Source of the DNA: DASRIA01 sp963816975
GTDB lineage: Bacteria > Actinomycetota > Thermoleophilia > Solirubrobacterales > JBBDJG01
Length of the DNA stretch: 64,000 nucleotides
Assembly: GCA_963816975.1 (NCBI GenBank)
Contig: CAWFMD010000004.1
Location: forward strand, 191,461-255,460
Reading direction: 5' to 3'
Part shown: positions 39,940 to 46,793 of the stretch, piece after piece
Layout of the letters: every line of letters starts with the position of its first letter
How positions within the stretch are numbered: position 1 is the stretch's first letter
Translations under genes and position numbers: made by a program
The notes under the pieces: generated by a model
The model's input: only the letters and a program-made list of their open reading frames with translations
The model's database searches: none
Told to the model about the DNA's origin: nothing

Positions 39940-40608
39940 TCAACGCGGGCGGCTGATGTTAGCGGAACGCCAGCGCCGAACCTGCTCGTGATCCCCGGAC
40001 AGCAGCACGTCCGGCACCTCCCACCCGCGGTAGCTCGCCGGGCGCGTGTAGTGCGGATACTCGACCCCACCTTCCAGCGCCGGGCTGAAGGACTCCTCGA
40101 CCGGGCTCTGCGCGTCGCCCAGTGCCCCCGGCAGCTTGCGGAGCACTGCGTCCGCCACCACCATCGCCGCCAGCTCGCCCCCTGACAGCACATATGGCCC
40201 GACCGACAGTGCGTCGTTGCTGAGCTGCTCGCGCACGCGCTGGTCCACGCCCTCGTAGCGCCCGCACAGCAGCGTGAGCCGCTCGACCGCCGCCAGCTCT
40301 CGCGCCACGCCATCGTCGAGCCGGCGCCCGGCCGGGGCGAGGACCGCCACGCGGCGCTCCGCCAGCATCGCCCCGGTGTCCGGCCCGTACACCGCGCGCA
40401 GCGCCGCGTCCACGACGTCCACGCGGATCAACATGCCCGCGCCGCCGCCGTAGGGGCTGTCGTCGACCTGCCCGTTCGAGAGCGGCGTGGTGTCGCGGTA
40501 GTTGAAGAGGCGCAGATCGTGCCCGAGCCCCAGCGCGTTGCGCACGTGCCGCTGCGAGTGAAACCACCCGAACCACTCGGGGAACAGCGTGAAGACGTCA
40601 ATCTGCAA
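39940..40608 (-). CDS. trmD: tRNA (guanine-N1)-methyltransferase
   Basis: 222 residues. It methylates G37 of tRNAs using SAM through a deep trefoil knot. Typical segments are 'IDVFTLFPEWFG', 'DDSPYGGGAGMLIRVD', 'LLCGRYEGVDQRVREQ', 'SVGPYVLSGGELAAMVVADAV' and 'ESFSPALEGGVEYPHYTRP'. The start is TTG 40608, which overlaps the end of rimM by 11 nt. It is part of the rpsP-khpA-rimM-trmD-rplS operon. Confidence 0.95.
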   Translation of the reverse strand: MQIDVFTLFPEWFGWFHSQRHVRNALGLGHDLRLFNYRDTTPLSNGQVDDSPYGGGAGMLIRVDVVDAALRAVYGPDTGAMLAERRVAVLAPAGRRLDDGVARELAAVERLTLLCGRYEGVDQRVREQLSNDALSVGPYVLSGGELAAMVVADAVLRKLPGALGDAQSPVEESFSPALEGGVEYPHYTRPASYRGWEVPDVLLSGDHEQVRRWRSANISRPR

Positions 40609-41311
40609 GGTCGCCCACGAATCCCGTGTCGATGTCGATGCGCCCGGCCCCCACGTCCACGGAGCGCACGGCGTCGCCGACCAGCGGCACGAGCAGCAAC
40701 CCGCCTGCCGGCCGTGCGACTTCGAGCACGTCCGCGGCGGGGAGCAGCAGCACGTCGGCGACGGTCCCCACCGGCTCTGATCCGTCCACCACCTCGCACC
40801 CGACGAGGTCGTCCACCAGGAACTCGCCGGCGGGGATGGCCACATCTCCCCGGGGAACGTGGATCTCGGCGCCGCGCAGCGCCTCCGCACCGGCACGCCC
40901 GTCCGCACCCTCGAGCTTCACGAGGGGACGTGCCGCGGTCCCCCCGCGCCAGGCGACCCGCATCTCGCGTCCGCCCACGATCAAGCTGCGGCCGGGGTCG
41001 AGCAGCGCGAGGCGGTTGGTGGGCTCGCCCACCGTGAACGCGCCCTCCGTTCCATGCGGCCGCCCGACTCGTCCGATTCGCAGCAAGCCCGTCGCAGACC
41101 CGTCGTCCGGCTGGCCGGAGCCCGTCGCAGACCCGTCATCCGGCTGGCCGGAGCCCGTCGCAGACCCGTCATCCGGCTGGCCGGAGCCCGTCGCAGACCC
41201 GTCATCCGGCTGGCCGGAGCCCGTCGCAGACCCGTCATCCGGCTGGCCGGATGACGGTTCTTCTCTAGTCGACGATCTCGACGAGGACCCGCTTTCCCTC
41301 TTTGGTGCCAC
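40598..41311 (-). CDS. rimM: 16S rRNA processing protein RimM with repeat-encoded N-terminal extension
   Basis: The RimM core begins 'LLRIGRVGRPHGTEGAF' and ends with a PRC-barrel ('PAGEFLVDDLVGCEVV'). It assists 30S head assembly with S19. Upstream in frame are five copies of an 11-residue unit (SGQPDDGSATG), encoded by a 33-bp DNA repeat, and before them a Ser/Arg/Glu segment that reaches GTG 41311 inside khpA. With that start the protein has 237 residues. The other start, TTG 41086 just after the repeats, gives 162 residues, the normal RimM length. No ATG, GTG or TTG occurs inside the repeats, so only these two starts are realistic. Confidence 0.85.
   Translation of the reverse strand: MAPKRESGSSSRSSTREEPSSGQPDDGSATGSGQPDDGSATGSGQPDDGSATGSGQPDDGSATGSGQPDDGSATGLLRIGRVGRPHGTEGAFTVGEPTNRLALLDPGRSLIVGGREMRVAWRGGTAARPLVKLEGADGRAGAEALRGAEIHVPRGDVAIPAGEFLVDDLVGCEVVDGSEPVGTVADVLLLPAADVLEVARPAGGLLLVPLVGDAVRSVDVGAGRIDIDTGFVGDLAD
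41088..41250. repeat. five tandem 33-bp repeats, each with a 14-nt near-palindrome
   Basis: Units start at 41088, 41121, 41154, 41187 and 41220. They are identical except at one position in unit 1 (GTCGTCC against GTCATCC), a synonymous Asp change in the rimM frame; the last unit diverges in its final 3 nt. Each unit contains TCCGGCTGGCCGGA, self-complementary apart from its central two bases. Confidence 0.97.
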
Positions 41312-41498
41312 CGGCCTTCATGATCGCGCGCAGGGACTTCGCGGTGCGGCCGTTGCGGCCGATCACCTTGCCGCGGTCCTCCTCGGCAACGATCAGCTCG
41401 TAGACGAGGGTCTCGTCCTCCTCTTCGAACTCGTCCACCCGCACCTGGTCGGGGTGATCCACCAGGGTCCTGGCGAGGAACTCCAGGAGCTCCTTCAG
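41265..41498 (-). CDS. khpA: KH-domain RNA-binding protein (KhpA/YlqC family)
   Basis: 77 residues if read from CTG 41498. The KH signature 'LIVAEEDRGKVIGRNGRTAKSLRAI' is at about 37-61. The N-terminal stretch 'KELLEFLARTLVDHPDQV' is what other KhpA proteins carry right after their start Met, yet the matching codon here is CTG and there is no ATG, GTG or TTG upstream. The first canonical start, GTG 41462, would remove a conserved helix. AAGGGG lies 8 nt upstream of the CTG, and CTG overlaps the rpsP stop (CTGA). KhpA binds RNA with KhpB and affects cell growth and division. Confidence 0.85.
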   Translation of the reverse strand: MKELLEFLARTLVDHPDQVRVDEFEEEDETLVYELIVAEEDRGKVIGRNGRTAKSLRAIMKAGGTKEGKRVLVEIVD

Positions 41499-41740
41499 GC
41501 GGTGATCCCCTTCGCCTTCATCAGCTTCTTGACGGTCCCCGAGGGCTGCGCGCCCTGCTGGATCCAGGCCCTGATCTTCTCCTCGTCCAGATCGATCGTG
41601 GAGGGGTCCGTCTGGGGGTTGTAGTGACCGAGCACCTCGATGAAGCGCCCGTCGCGCGGGTTGCGCTGGTCCGTCGCGACCACTCGCCAGATGGGGTTGT
41701 TGCGTGCGCCCACCCGCGTCAGCCTGATCCTTACCGCCAA
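41495..41740 (-). CDS. rpsP: 30S ribosomal protein S16
   Basis: 81 residues. 'AVRIRLTRVGARNNPIWRVV' and 'DGRFIEVLGHYNPQTDP' are diagnostic of S16. The start is TTG 41740 with a GAAAGG ribosome site at good distance. It is the first gene of the rpsP-khpA-rimM-trmD-rplS-lepB-rnhB run and lies 79 bp after ffh. Confidence 0.96.
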   Translation of the reverse strand: MAVRIRLTRVGARNNPIWRVVATDQRNPRDGRFIEVLGHYNPQTDPSTIDLDEEKIRAWIQQGAQPSGTVKKLMKAKGITA

Positions 41741-41819
41741 GTCACACCTTTCGATCGTTCCGGGACGCTGGGAAGGATAGGGCAGTCAACGGGCTCAGGC
41801 GTCCCAGCGCACGCTGGTG

Positions 41820-43154
41820 TCAGCCCCCGCCGCGCATCAACTGGTCCATCGAGGGCATCTTGCCCTGCTGGAGCGAGCGCATCATCTTCTGCATCTGGCC
41901 GAACTGCTTGATCAGCTGGTTCACGGCCTGCACGCTGGTGCCCGACCCCGTCGCGATCCGCTTTCGCCGGGACCCGTTGATGACCTGGGGGCGCCGCCGC
42001 TCCTCGGCGGTCATCGACAGGACGATCGCCTCGATCCGGTCCAGCTCGCGCTCGTCGATCTTCGCGTTCTTGAGCTGTTTCAGCTGCCCGAAGCCAGGCA
42101 GCATTCCCATCAGGTTGCCGAGCGGCCCCATGCGACGGATCTGCTTCATCTGGTCGAGGAAGTCGTCGAAGCCGAACTCCTGCTTGCGGATCTTGCGCTC
42201 CAGCTCCTGCGCGCGGTCGTCGTCGACGGTCTGCTCGGCCTTCTCGATGAAGGTCAGGACGTCACCCATCCCGAGGATCCGCGACGCCATCCGGTCCGGA
42301 TGGAAGGGCTCGAACTCCGAAAGCTTCTCGCCGGTCGAGGCGTACATGATCGGCTTGCCGGTGACGGCCTTGATCGACAGCGCCGCGCCGCCTCGCGCGT
42401 CGCCGTCGAGCTTCGTCATCACGACTCCGTCGAACTGCGCGGTCTCGGCGAACTGCTCGGCCACGTTGACGGCATCCTGCCCGGTCATCGCGTCCACCAC
42501 CAGCAGGACGTTGTGCGGGCGCACGCGCTGCTTGATGTCGGCCAGCTCACGCATCAGGTCCTTGTCGATGTGGAGCCGGCCGGAGGTGTCGACGACCAGC
42601 ACGTCACGCTCCTCGCGACGCGCCTGGTCGAGCGCCCATGCGGCGATGTCGCGCGGGTCGCGGTCGGTGCCCTGCTGATAGACCGTCGCGTGGGCCTGCG
42701 CCCCGACCTTCACCAGCTGGTCCACCGCAGCCGGCCGGTAGACGTCGCAGGCGGCGAGCGCCACGTCCTTGCCCTCGGACTTCAGCAGCGTGGCGAGCTT
42801 TCCGCACGCCGTCGTCTTGCCCGAGCCCTGGAGCCCCGCCATCAGGATCACGGTCGGCGCCTTCTGGGAAAAGGCGATCTGCCGGGCCGAGTCGCCCATC
42901 AGCGCGGTCAGCTCGTCGTTCACGATCTTCACGACCTGCTGGCCGGGGTTGAGGCTCTCCATCACCTCCTTGCCGAGCGCGCGCTCCTTGACGGTCGCCG
43001 TGAAGCTGCGCACGACCTTGAAGTTGACGTCGGCCTCGAGCAGCGCGAGGCGGATCTCGCGCATCGCCTTGTTGACGTCGTCCTCGTTCAGCTTGCCGCG
43101 CGCGCGGACGTCCGAGAGGACCGCCTGGAGCTTGTCGGAGAGTGCGTCGAACAC
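41820..43154 (-). CDS. ffh: signal recognition particle protein Ffh
   Basis: 444 residues. The N domain ('VFDALSDKLQAVLSDVRARG') is followed by the G domain with 'GLQGSGKTTACGKLA', 'DVYRPAAVDQL', 'VDTSGRLHID', 'TKLDGDARGGAALS' and 'GTGEKLSEFE'-type elements. The Met-rich M domain ('GNLMGMLPGF', 'GQMQKMMRSLQQGKMPSMDQLM') binds SRP RNA and signal peptides. GTG 43154 is the family start, and a TATCCT box stands 9 nt upstream. It works with FtsY, 8 kb away. Confidence 0.96.
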   Translation of the reverse strand: MFDALSDKLQAVLSDVRARGKLNEDDVNKAMREIRLALLEADVNFKVVRSFTATVKERALGKEVMESLNPGQQVVKIVNDELTALMGDSARQIAFSQKAPTVILMAGLQGSGKTTACGKLATLLKSEGKDVALAACDVYRPAAVDQLVKVGAQAHATVYQQGTDRDPRDIAAWALDQARREERDVLVVDTSGRLHIDKDLMRELADIKQRVRPHNVLLVVDAMTGQDAVNVAEQFAETAQFDGVVMTKLDGDARGGAALSIKAVTGKPIMYASTGEKLSEFEPFHPDRMASRILGMGDVLTFIEKAEQTVDDDRAQELERKIRKQEFGFDDFLDQMKQIRRMGPLGNLMGMLPGFGQLKQLKNAKIDERELDRIEAIVLSMTAEERRRPQVINGSRRKRIATGSGTSVQAVNQLIKQFGQMQKMMRSLQQGKMPSMDQLMRGGG

Positions 43155-43163
43155 CTGGCTACA

Positions 43164-43169
43164 AGGATA
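43164..43169 (-). promoter_or_regulatory. -10 box TATCCT of ffh
   Basis: TATCCT ends 9 nt before GTG 43154. Confidence 0.4.
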
Positions 43170-43235
43170 GGGGCGCCGGCGCGTCGCGATCGAAGGGGCC
43201 CCCGAGGTGCCGTCGGGCAACCGGCGGCGAGCCCG

Positions 43236-44822
43236 TCACGGCACGAACAGGCCCTGTCTGAGGAATATCTCCGTGTCCGCCGCTGTGCCAGGGTCTCCGT
43301 CGGGCCCGCCGTCGAATACCAACACCTGGCCGAGCTCCCAGTTGGAGCGCTGCCGCTCGCGGATGGTCCCGGGGACGACCGCGTCGGCCGTGGTCACGAC
43401 GGAGCAGATCGAACCGGCGTTGGTCTGGGAGCTCTGCGCGCAGGGGATCAGGAATGCGAACGAGGTATCCGCAACCGTGCCCGGCCCACTGCCGCTGGCC
43501 GGGTCTGGGAAGGGCGCATTGTCCTTGTCGGTAATGCGCAGCGGTACCGCGCCCACCAGCCACCCGGTGTAGTCGGGGCGACCGAAGGCGTTCGGGGCGC
43601 CGCACAATGCGACCGCCTGGTAGCAGCGGACGTCCCGCAGGTCGGCCTCGATGCGCACGTCTGCTTCGTCGGCCGCCGTAGTTGGGTTACCGAGGATCGC
43701 TCTGAAGACGATCACGCCGGTGAACATCACTTGCGCGCCATCCCAGTCCGGGGAGCCGATCGAGGCGTTCGGGGACTGCTGGGCGGGCCATCCGGGGCTG
43801 CCGCACGAAGGAGACGCGAGCGGCGGGCCATGCCAGCGGTTCGGCGCGGTGCAGGGAATGAAGGACGGCACGAGCGCCACCCGCACCGGCGTCGCCCCCT
43901 TCGGCCGCGGGAACCCTTTGTGGATCACCGGCTGCCAGTCGGGGTCCGCCGCGTAGACGCTGCCTGTGGGGACGGTCGTGACGTTGCCGCCATCCGGGTC
44001 AGCGATCTGGAGGCCGCCCAGCGCGTACGCGACCCGCGTGCCGCTCGGCGACCAGGAATGACCGTCGAAGCAGCAATTCTCACCCTCGAAGGCGCTCGCG
44101 ACTGTATCTCCGGGGCCTCCGCCGACCGGCTCCCAGACGAGGAATTGCTCGAGGTCTCCGTCCGGAACCTGGTCGACTTGGTACAGGATCCGATTCAACC
44201 CCTCCGGCGACCAGTCGGGCCGGGAGAGGCCGCAAAACAGGAAGGAGCAGCTCGCGAATTGGGACTGGTTCGTGCCGTCGGCGGCCATCGTGAAGATCTC
44301 GCCCTCTCCACCGCCTGCGTCGCGCACATAGGCGATGGACGCGCCGTCAGCGGACCAGCTCGGGCTCACGTCCGTGACCGAATTGGAGGTGAGTTGGTCA
44401 GCGCCCGTGCCGTCGGCGTTCATGATCCAGATCTCGAAGTCGTCGTCGCGGTTGCTGTGAAAGGCGATCTTGGTCCCGTCCGGAGACCAGGCAGGGCCGC
44501 GGTCCGAGGCCGGGTCATTTGTGAGCCGGGTCTGACCCGAGCCGTTGGCGTTCATCACGTAGATCTCGCTGCCCGGGCCATCGCGTGTGGTCGCGAACGC
44601 GATCTGCTTGCCGTCAGGGGACCATGCCGGCCCCGAGTCCGTCGCCACGTCGTCGGTGAGATTGACGAGGCCGCTCCCGTCCGAGTTCACGACGTAGATG
44701 TCGGTTTGGTCGCCGGCGAACGCAAGCTTGCCGTCTTCGCCCGGAAAAGCGGCGAACGCGGTCGAGCAGAGTGCGAAGAGCGTCGCGCTCGCGATCGCGC
44801 CTAGAGACCCTCGCCTCAGCAT
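43236..44822 (-). CDS. secreted PD40 (WD40-like) beta-propeller protein with uncharacterised C-terminal domain
   Basis: 528 residues. A signal peptide (about 1-24, 'SATLFALCSTAFA') is followed by six or so PD40/TolB-like repeats at about 25-310, with the recurring 'PAWSPDGKQIAFATTRDG' and 'IYVMNANGSGQTRLTNDPAS' pattern. A separate domain follows at about 320-528 with several Cys, 'DEADVRIEADLRDVR' and the ending 'RQGLFVP'. The same C-terminal domain appears in the broken gene at 62.1-63.7 kb. The role is probably extracellular binding. No Tol-Pal partners exist here. Confidence 0.8.
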   Translation of the reverse strand: MLRRGSLGAIASATLFALCSTAFAAFPGEDGKLAFAGDQTDIYVVNSDGSGLVNLTDDVATDSGPAWSPDGKQIAFATTRDGPGSEIYVMNANGSGQTRLTNDPASDRGPAWSPDGTKIAFHSNRDDDFEIWIMNADGTGADQLTSNSVTDVSPSWSADGASIAYVRDAGGGEGEIFTMAADGTNQSQFASCSFLFCGLSRPDWSPEGLNRILYQVDQVPDGDLEQFLVWEPVGGGPGDTVASAFEGENCCFDGHSWSPSGTRVAYALGGLQIADPDGGNVTTVPTGSVYAADPDWQPVIHKGFPRPKGATPVRVALVPSFIPCTAPNRWHGPPLASPSCGSPGWPAQQSPNASIGSPDWDGAQVMFTGVIVFRAILGNPTTAADEADVRIEADLRDVRCYQAVALCGAPNAFGRPDYTGWLVGAVPLRITDKDNAPFPDPASGSGPGTVADTSFAFLIPCAQSSQTNAGSICSVVTTADAVVPGTIRERQRSNWELGQVLVFDGGPDGDPGTAADTEIFLRQGLFVP

Positions 44823-44942
44823 CTGAGTGCCGACTCTACGGCAGGCGGGTCCGGATGTCAAAGGCCTGTGCCCGGAAATACCCTAATTCCAGTCCTCTAT
44901 TTGCTATATTCGGCCGACGCCCAGCCTCTGCCAGGAGATCGC
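44823..44942 (+). promoter_or_regulatory. divergent promoter region of PD40 protein and sulfite/nitrite reductase
   Basis: 120 bp of locally AT-rich sequence. On the plus strand a TATATT box is at 44905-44910, and CAGGAG precedes the reductase ATG by about 6 nt. On the minus strand TAGAGT lies 10 nt before ATG 44822. No operator was recognised. Confidence 0.45.
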
Positions 44943-46778
44943 ATGGAACCCACGTCCGTAGACGCAAAGCCCAAGGGCCGCAAGGGGTCACTCGAGAACC
45001 CAGAGGTGCTCGAGAACGTGCCCGGTCACGTGATCCCGATCCTCGAGCGCGAGTTCGACGATTTCGACACGGAGGCGCACAAGTTCCTCGACGGGCAGAC
45101 CGCGGAGGACCAGTTCATCGGCTTCCGGCTCAAGCAGGGCGTCTACGGCCAGCGCCAGGAGGGCGTCCAGATGATCCGCGTGAAGCTCCCGTTCGGCGGC
45201 GTCTCGCCGGAGCAGATGGAGTCCTTCGCTGACCTCGCCGAGCAGTACACGCCGCTCAAGAAGGGCCACATCACGACGCGGCAGAACTTCCAGTTCCACC
45301 ACATCCCGCTCTCCGATGCGGCCAAGGCGATCCGCATGATCGGCGAGACCGGGCTCTCCAGCCGCGAAGCCTGCGGCAATACCGTGCGCAACGTGACCGG
45401 CGACCCGTGGGCCGGCGTGTGCGAGGGCGAGCTGTTCGACCCGACTCCCTATGTCGGCGCGTTCGTGCGCTATTTCGTGCGCAACGAGGTGTGCCAGCTG
45501 CTGCCGCGCAAGTTCAAGGTCGCGTTCACGGCCACCGACGAGGACCGCGCGATCACGAACATCCACGACCTCGGCTTCGTCCCGCGAATCCGCGAGATCG
45601 ACGGCCGTCAGGTGAAGGGCTTCGAGATCCGCACCGGCGGCGGCACGTCGATCATGCCGCGCGTCGGAGCCCCGTTCTGGGAGTTCGCGACCGTGGACGA
45701 CGGCGAGTACCTGAAGGTCTCCGAGGCGGTGCTGCGGATCTTCGACCGCCAGGAGCAGCTGCGGGCCAACCGGGCCCGGGCCCGGATCAAGTTCCTGATC
45801 GACAAGGTCGGCATCGAGGAGTTCCGGCGCATGGTCGACGCAGAGCTCGAGGGTGACTGGGTGACCGAGCGCGACTTCAACCCGGACCCGCTGCTGTTCG
45901 TCGACAACGAGCAGGCCAAGGCGCCCGCTGCGCCATCGGACTTCGGCGCCGCCAACGGCGACGCGCGGGAGTTCGCCGAGTTCGCGGCCTCGAACGTGAG
46001 GCCGCAGCGCCAGCAGGGCTTTTCGACCGTCGAGGTGAAGGTCATCCGCGGCGACCTCACGCCGGAGCAGTTCCGCGGCCTCGCCGCCGTCATGCGCGAC
46101 TTCACCGGCGGCTATGCGCGCACCACCGTGCACCAGAACTTCCTGCTGCGCTGGGTCCGTGAAGAGAGCGTCTACGACCTCTGGCAGCGCCTCAAGGAGC
46201 TGGAGCTGGGTGACCCCGGCGCGCACCAGATCACCGACGTCGTGAGCTGTCCCGGCACCGACAGCTGCAAGCTCGGCATCACCAGCTCGATGGGGCTCAA
46301 CCAGGCAGTGCAGCAGCGTCTCGAGGAGATGCAGATCGAGGATCCCGTGACGCGCGGCATCCACGTGAAGATGAGCGGCTGCCCGAACGGATGCTCACAG
46401 CACCACATCGCGAACATCGGCTTCTACGGCGCGGCGATGAAGGTCGGTGGCCGCCAGATCCCCGCCTACATCGCCCACCTCGGCGGCAACTACGAGGGCG
46501 GCGAGGTGGTGATGGGCACGCGCCTCAAGTCGCGTATCCCCGCCAAGCGCGTCCCCGACGCGGTCGAGCGCTGGGTTCGCCACTATGAGCGCAACAGAGC
46601 TGACGGCGAGCAGTTCAACGCATTCGTCGACCGGGTCGGTACGGACGACTTCGAGTCGCTCGTGAAGGACCTCTCGCTGCCCGTCGAGTTCACGCCCGCG
46701 CACATCACGCACTTCATCGACTGGCAGCGCAAGGACCTCTACCAGGTCGTGCGCGGCGAGGGCGAATGCGCGATCTGA
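44943..46778 (+). CDS. siroheme-dependent sulfite/nitrite reductase
   Basis: 611 residues with the duplicated ferredoxin-type reductase layout. The [4Fe-4S]-siroheme cysteines are 'SCPGTDSCKLGIT' (C-x5-C) and 'SGCPNGCSQHH' (C-x3-C). Siroheme-contacting basic segments are 'HITTRQNFQFHH' and 'ARTTVHQNFLLRW'. It makes a six-electron reduction of sulfite to sulfide or nitrite to ammonia; sequence alone does not separate these. No cys or nas genes flank it. It converges on the sulfatase gene with 7 bp between the stops. Confidence 0.93.
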   Translation: MEPTSVDAKPKGRKGSLENPEVLENVPGHVIPILEREFDDFDTEAHKFLDGQTAEDQFIGFRLKQGVYGQRQEGVQMIRVKLPFGGVSPEQMESFADLAEQYTPLKKGHITTRQNFQFHHIPLSDAAKAIRMIGETGLSSREACGNTVRNVTGDPWAGVCEGELFDPTPYVGAFVRYFVRNEVCQLLPRKFKVAFTATDEDRAITNIHDLGFVPRIREIDGRQVKGFEIRTGGGTSIMPRVGAPFWEFATVDDGEYLKVSEAVLRIFDRQEQLRANRARARIKFLIDKVGIEEFRRMVDAELEGDWVTERDFNPDPLLFVDNEQAKAPAAPSDFGAANGDAREFAEFAASNVRPQRQQGFSTVEVKVIRGDLTPEQFRGLAAVMRDFTGGYARTTVHQNFLLRWVREESVYDLWQRLKELELGDPGAHQITDVVSCPGTDSCKLGITSSMGLNQAVQQRLEEMQIEDPVTRGIHVKMSGCPNGCSQHHIANIGFYGAAMKVGGRQIPAYIAHLGGNYEGGEVVMGTRLKSRIPAKRVPDAVERWVRHYERNRADGEQFNAFVDRVGTDDFESLVKDLSLPVEFTPAHITHFIDWQRKDLYQVVRGEGECAI

Positions 46779-46781
46779 GCG

Positions 46782-46793
46782 CCTGCTAGCAGG
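46782..46793. other. 12-nt perfect palindrome between convergent stops
   Basis: CCTGCTAGCAGG lies between the reductase stop (46778) and the sulfatase stop, and includes the sulfatase TAG. As a loopless palindrome it is weak as a terminator. No T-tract is present. Confidence 0.4.

Noticed and set aside
41088..41250. CRISPR-like array
   Set aside because: The 33-bp units are directly tandem with no spacers and lie in frame with rimM.
41817..44804. 995-codon plus-strand open frame across ffh and the PD40 gene
   Set aside because: Spans two clearly coding minus-strand genes and their spacer; no recognisable domain.
46782..46793. Bidirectional terminator between the convergent genes
   Set aside because: A loopless 12-nt palindrome without T-tracts is not a convincing terminator.
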